Source of the DNA: an uncultured Porphyromonadaceae bacterium
Lineage (GTDB): Bacteria; Bacteroidota; Bacteroidia; Bacteroidales; Muribaculaceae
Direction: 5' to 3'
Assembly: GCA_902495245.1 (NCBI GenBank)
Contig: CABUWI010000001.1
Location: 372,001 to 436,000, forward strand
DNA length: 64,000 bases
The translations under genes were made by a program, and so were the position numbers. This document shows positions 62,048-64,000 of this stretch, in pieces; within the stretch, counting starts at the first letter, position 1; each line of letters begins with the position of its first letter. The notes below the pieces were generated by a model that was not told the DNA's origin, did not search any database, and saw only the letters and a list, made by a program, of their open reading frames with translations.

Positions 62048-63295
62048 TCAGGCGAGAAGGTCGGCGATGAGGAAATTGCTGCCGCCGATAAAGACGGAGC
62101 CGCCCGGCGCGGTGAGGGTACGGGCGCGGTCAAGCGCCTGCTTTACGTCGGCCACTGCCTCGCCGCGCAGCCCCGCGGCGGCGCCCTTGCGGGCAAGTTC
62201 TTCGGCCGGCAGACCGCGCGGACTCGACGGACGCGCAAAAACATAGGTCGCGTCGCCGGGCATCATGGCCAGAATCGTGTCGACATCTTTGTCGGCCGCA
62301 AAGCCGCAGACAACCGTGAGCGGCCGCGGCAGGCGGCGCAGTTCGTCGCCCAGCCAGCGCCACGCGCCCGGATTGTGGCCCGTGTCATACACAATTGTCA
62401 GCGGCTCGGACTCGAGCAGCGTCAGGCGTCCGCGCAGCCCGGTCAGCGACTCGACGTCGGCAAATCCGCGCCTGACGGCCTCGGCCGAGACCGGCGGACA
62501 GAAAGGTAGCGCGGCAAGCACCGTGGAGGCATTCTGCGGCTGAAAGGCGCCGCGCAGGGCGCCGCGCACACCTACCTGCGGATAGAACCACGTGCCGTCG
62601 GGCTGCGCCACGGCTTCGACCTGCGGAGCGAAAACCAACGGCGCCCCCACCCTCGCGGCCGCTTGCTCGAAAACGGCGCGCACCGACGGGTCGGAGGCCT
62701 CGCCTATTACGGCAGGCACACCCGCCTTTATGATGCCGGCTTTTTCGGCCGCGATTTCCGCAACGGTTGAGCCGAGCAGACCGGTATGGTCAAGCGAGAT
62801 GTTAGTGATTATGCTGACGCAGGGCGTAATTATGTTCGTCGAATCCAGACGTCCGCCCAGGCCGACCTCAATGACGGCCACATCGACCCGCTGACGGGCG
62901 AACCAATCGAATGCCAGCGCAGTGGTCAGCTCGAAAAACGATGGGTGAAGCCCCGACGGAGCCTCGCGGAATCGGTCGACGAAGTCAACGACTTCGTCGA
63001 CCGGAATCATCTCGCCGTCAACGCGAATGCGCTCGCGGAAGTCGACCAGATGGGGCGACGTGTAAAGCCCCGTGCGATAGCCTGCCGACTGCAACACCGC
63101 CGCCAGCAGCGACGCCGTCGAGCCTTTGCCGTTGGTGCCGGCAACATGTATTGTGGGATACTTCTCGTGGGGATTGCCGAGACCGGTACATAGGGTTCTG
63201 ATAGTGTCGAGACCCGGTTTATAGGCCGCGGCCCCTTCGCGCTCAAAAACTGCCGTCTGCGAAAAAAGCCAGTCGCACGCCTCTTGATAGTCCAT
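62048..63295 (-). CDS. folC: Folylpolyglutamate synthase/dihydrofolate synthase
   Basis: A 415-residue Mur-ligase-type enzyme that adds glutamate to dihydropteroate and folates. The ATP-binding AGTNGKGSTASLLAAVL, then YTSPHLVDFRERIRV, then VIEVGLGGRLDSTNI and ITNISLDHTGLLG, are diagnostic. With folD at 32 kb it belongs to one-carbon metabolism. Upstream, 3 nt separate it from the chromate-transporter gene, suggesting co-transcription. Confidence 0.95.
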   Translation of the reverse strand: MDYQEACDWLFSQTAVFEREGAAAYKPGLDTIRTLCTGLGNPHEKYPTIHVAGTNGKGSTASLLAAVLQSAGYRTGLYTSPHLVDFRERIRVDGEMIPVDEVVDFVDRFREAPSGLHPSFFELTTALAFDWFARQRVDVAVIEVGLGGRLDSTNIITPCVSIITNISLDHTGLLGSTVAEIAAEKAGIIKAGVPAVIGEASDPSVRAVFEQAAARVGAPLVFAPQVEAVAQPDGTWFYPQVGVRGALRGAFQPQNASTVLAALPFCPPVSAEAVRRGFADVESLTGLRGRLTLLESEPLTIVYDTGHNPGAWRWLGDELRRLPRPLTVVCGFAADKDVDTILAMMPGDATYVFARPSSPRGLPAEELARKGAAAGLRGEAVADVKQALDRARTLTAPGGSVFIGGSNFLIADLLA

Positions 63296-63298
63296 GAC

Positions 63299-63868
63299 TC
63301 AATATATGAAATAACCGACAACGCCGGCCACGCAGATGACGGCAATCGGGTGAATTTTTGCGAAATAAGTCGCCGCAAATGCCGCCGCGCAGATTGCCAC
63401 GCTCTTGACCACGTCGGCCGTCTCCGAGCCGAAATTGTCGGCGTTCATCAGCAGCAGTGCCGCTGACGCGATGAGGCCGATGGTTACGGGGCGCAGACCT
63501 GCGAAGATGCCCTTGATAATGGCGCTTTCCTTGTGGCGCATGACGAAATGCGACGTATAGAGCACAAGCAGATAGCTCGGCAAAACGACCGTCAGCGTGC
63601 ACAGAATCGAGCCGAGAATGCCGAACAGCGGATTGGCGTAGGCCTCGTTGCTCAGACCGGGAGCCATATAGCCGATATAGGTGGCCGAATTGATGCCAAT
63701 CGGGCCGGGGGTCATCTGCGAAATGGCAACGATGTCGGTGAACTGCGTTGACGAGAGCCAGCCGTGGCCCACGATTTCGCGCTCAATCAGTGTCAGCATG
63801 GCGTAGCCGCCGCCGAAACCGAAGAGGCCGATTTTCAGATATGACCAGATTAGTTTCAGATAAATCAT
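63299..63868 (-). CDS. Chromate transporter, second half-size subunit
   Basis: A 189-residue membrane protein of the CHR family: KIGLFGFGGGYAMLTLIERE, the conserved FGGG motif, and SQMTPGPIGINSATYIGY with the TPGP motif. Short-chain CHR proteins (about 190 residues) work as pairs encoded by adjacent genes; the partner's end is visible at the right edge. The start MIYLKLIWS at 63868 is used, overlapping the upstream partner by 4 nt. An extended frame to 63967 would run inside the partner gene. Confidence 0.9.
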   Translation of the reverse strand: MIYLKLIWSYLKIGLFGFGGGYAMLTLIEREIVGHGWLSSTQFTDIVAISQMTPGPIGINSATYIGYMAPGLSNEAYANPLFGILGSILCTLTVVLPSYLLVLYTSHFVMRHKESAIIKGIFAGLRPVTIGLIASAALLLMNADNFGSETADVVKSVAICAAAFAATYFAKIHPIAVICVAGVVGYFIY

Positions 63869-64000
63869 TTCGAATCGGAATTTTGAACGGGACGACGCCC
63901 CTTGAACCACCAGCCGCCGGCAATGCCGAGCAGAATGTAGAGTATAGGGTTGGAGACGACGGGCCACTTGCTCCAGATAAGCAGCGCCGCGCCAATGGGA
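63865..64000 (-). CDS. Chromate transporter, first half-size subunit (C-terminal end only)
   Basis: An open frame entering from the right edge and ending TGA at 63865, which overlaps the ATG of the second subunit (ATGA). The 44 visible residues include a final membrane helix (PILYILLGIAGGWWF) and a basic tail (KGRRPVQNSDSK). This is the expected C-terminus of the first CHR half-transporter. The gene body is outside the window. Confidence 0.75.
   Translation of the reverse strand, partial: PIGAALLIWSKWPVVSNPILYILLGIAGGWWFKGRRPVQNSDSK

Overview
The window looks like chromosomal DNA of a gut Bacteroidales bacterium, most likely Muribaculaceae-like. The evidence is the recurrent Bacteroidota promoter (TTTG, about 20 nt, TAnnTTTG, almost always followed by C), the near absence of Shine-Dalgarno sequences, a Bacteroidota-type 425-residue MetK, a UpxY-type antiterminator heading a polysaccharide locus, and secreted proteins ending in sorting-tail-like segments (YYTLQGVRVDRPAKGIYIRR). 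Most genes are GC-rich with C-ending codons. The polysaccharide locus (about 38.3-48.8 kb) is not, and is probably acquired.

Layout. 0-2.2 kb: the end of a GH123/DUF4091-like enzyme, a lipoprotein and an outer-membrane-like protein. 2.2-12 kb, minus strand: clpB, a DEDDy exonuclease, an O-methyltransferase, aroQ, a glycosyltransferase-like gene, trmD, metK, an FKBP isomerase, lemA and glyS. 12.1-12.9 kb: a REP-associated tyrosine transposase between inverted copies of a roughly 140-bp sequence. 12.9-14.6 kb: umuD-umuC on the minus strand. 14.7-22.2 kb: a tightly coupled operon of an ABC exporter, a GntR regulator and a MacAB-TolC-like exporter. It ends in a terminator-like hairpin whose loop contains the start codon of a C39-like/VKOR membrane protein (22.3-23.3 kb), and that gene overlaps a 49-codon small ORF.

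23.5-27.5 kb: a four-subunit 2-oxoacid:ferredoxin oxidoreductase, a small unknown protein and a cyclophilin lipoprotein. 27.6-30.6 kb: a GH95 fucosidase-like enzyme with a sorting-like tail. 30.7-37.2 kb: ffh, folD, a CapA-like protein, the nfnAB pair and an aldose epimerase-like gene. 37.2-48.8 kb: an exopolysaccharide/capsule locus, with a structured leader, an antiterminator fused to a recombinase-type SAM-like domain, an acyltransferase, a flippase, a pyruvyltransferase, an FrhB-like protein, four glycosyltransferases, an EpsG-like polymerase and a serine-acetyltransferase-like protein. No initiating sugar-phosphate transferase or Wza/Wzc export pair is visible in the locus.

48.9-64 kb: sdaA, a U32 peptidase, an NlpC/P60 lipoprotein, rfbB, a TPM-domain protein, a four-helix-bundle protein, a secreted protein with an apparently permuted von Willebrand A domain behind a 350-nt structured leader, dgt, an EamA transporter, an AlbA_2-type regulator, folC, and a split chromate transporter running off the right edge.

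The best candidates for new biology are the structured leader at 57.8-58.1 kb and the permuted vWA protein it precedes, the SAM-like/UpxY fusion, the hairpin-embedded start codon with its neighbouring small ORF, the RAYT element, and the perfect hairpins inside polysaccharide genes. All functions are inferred from reading the sequence; no database search was run.
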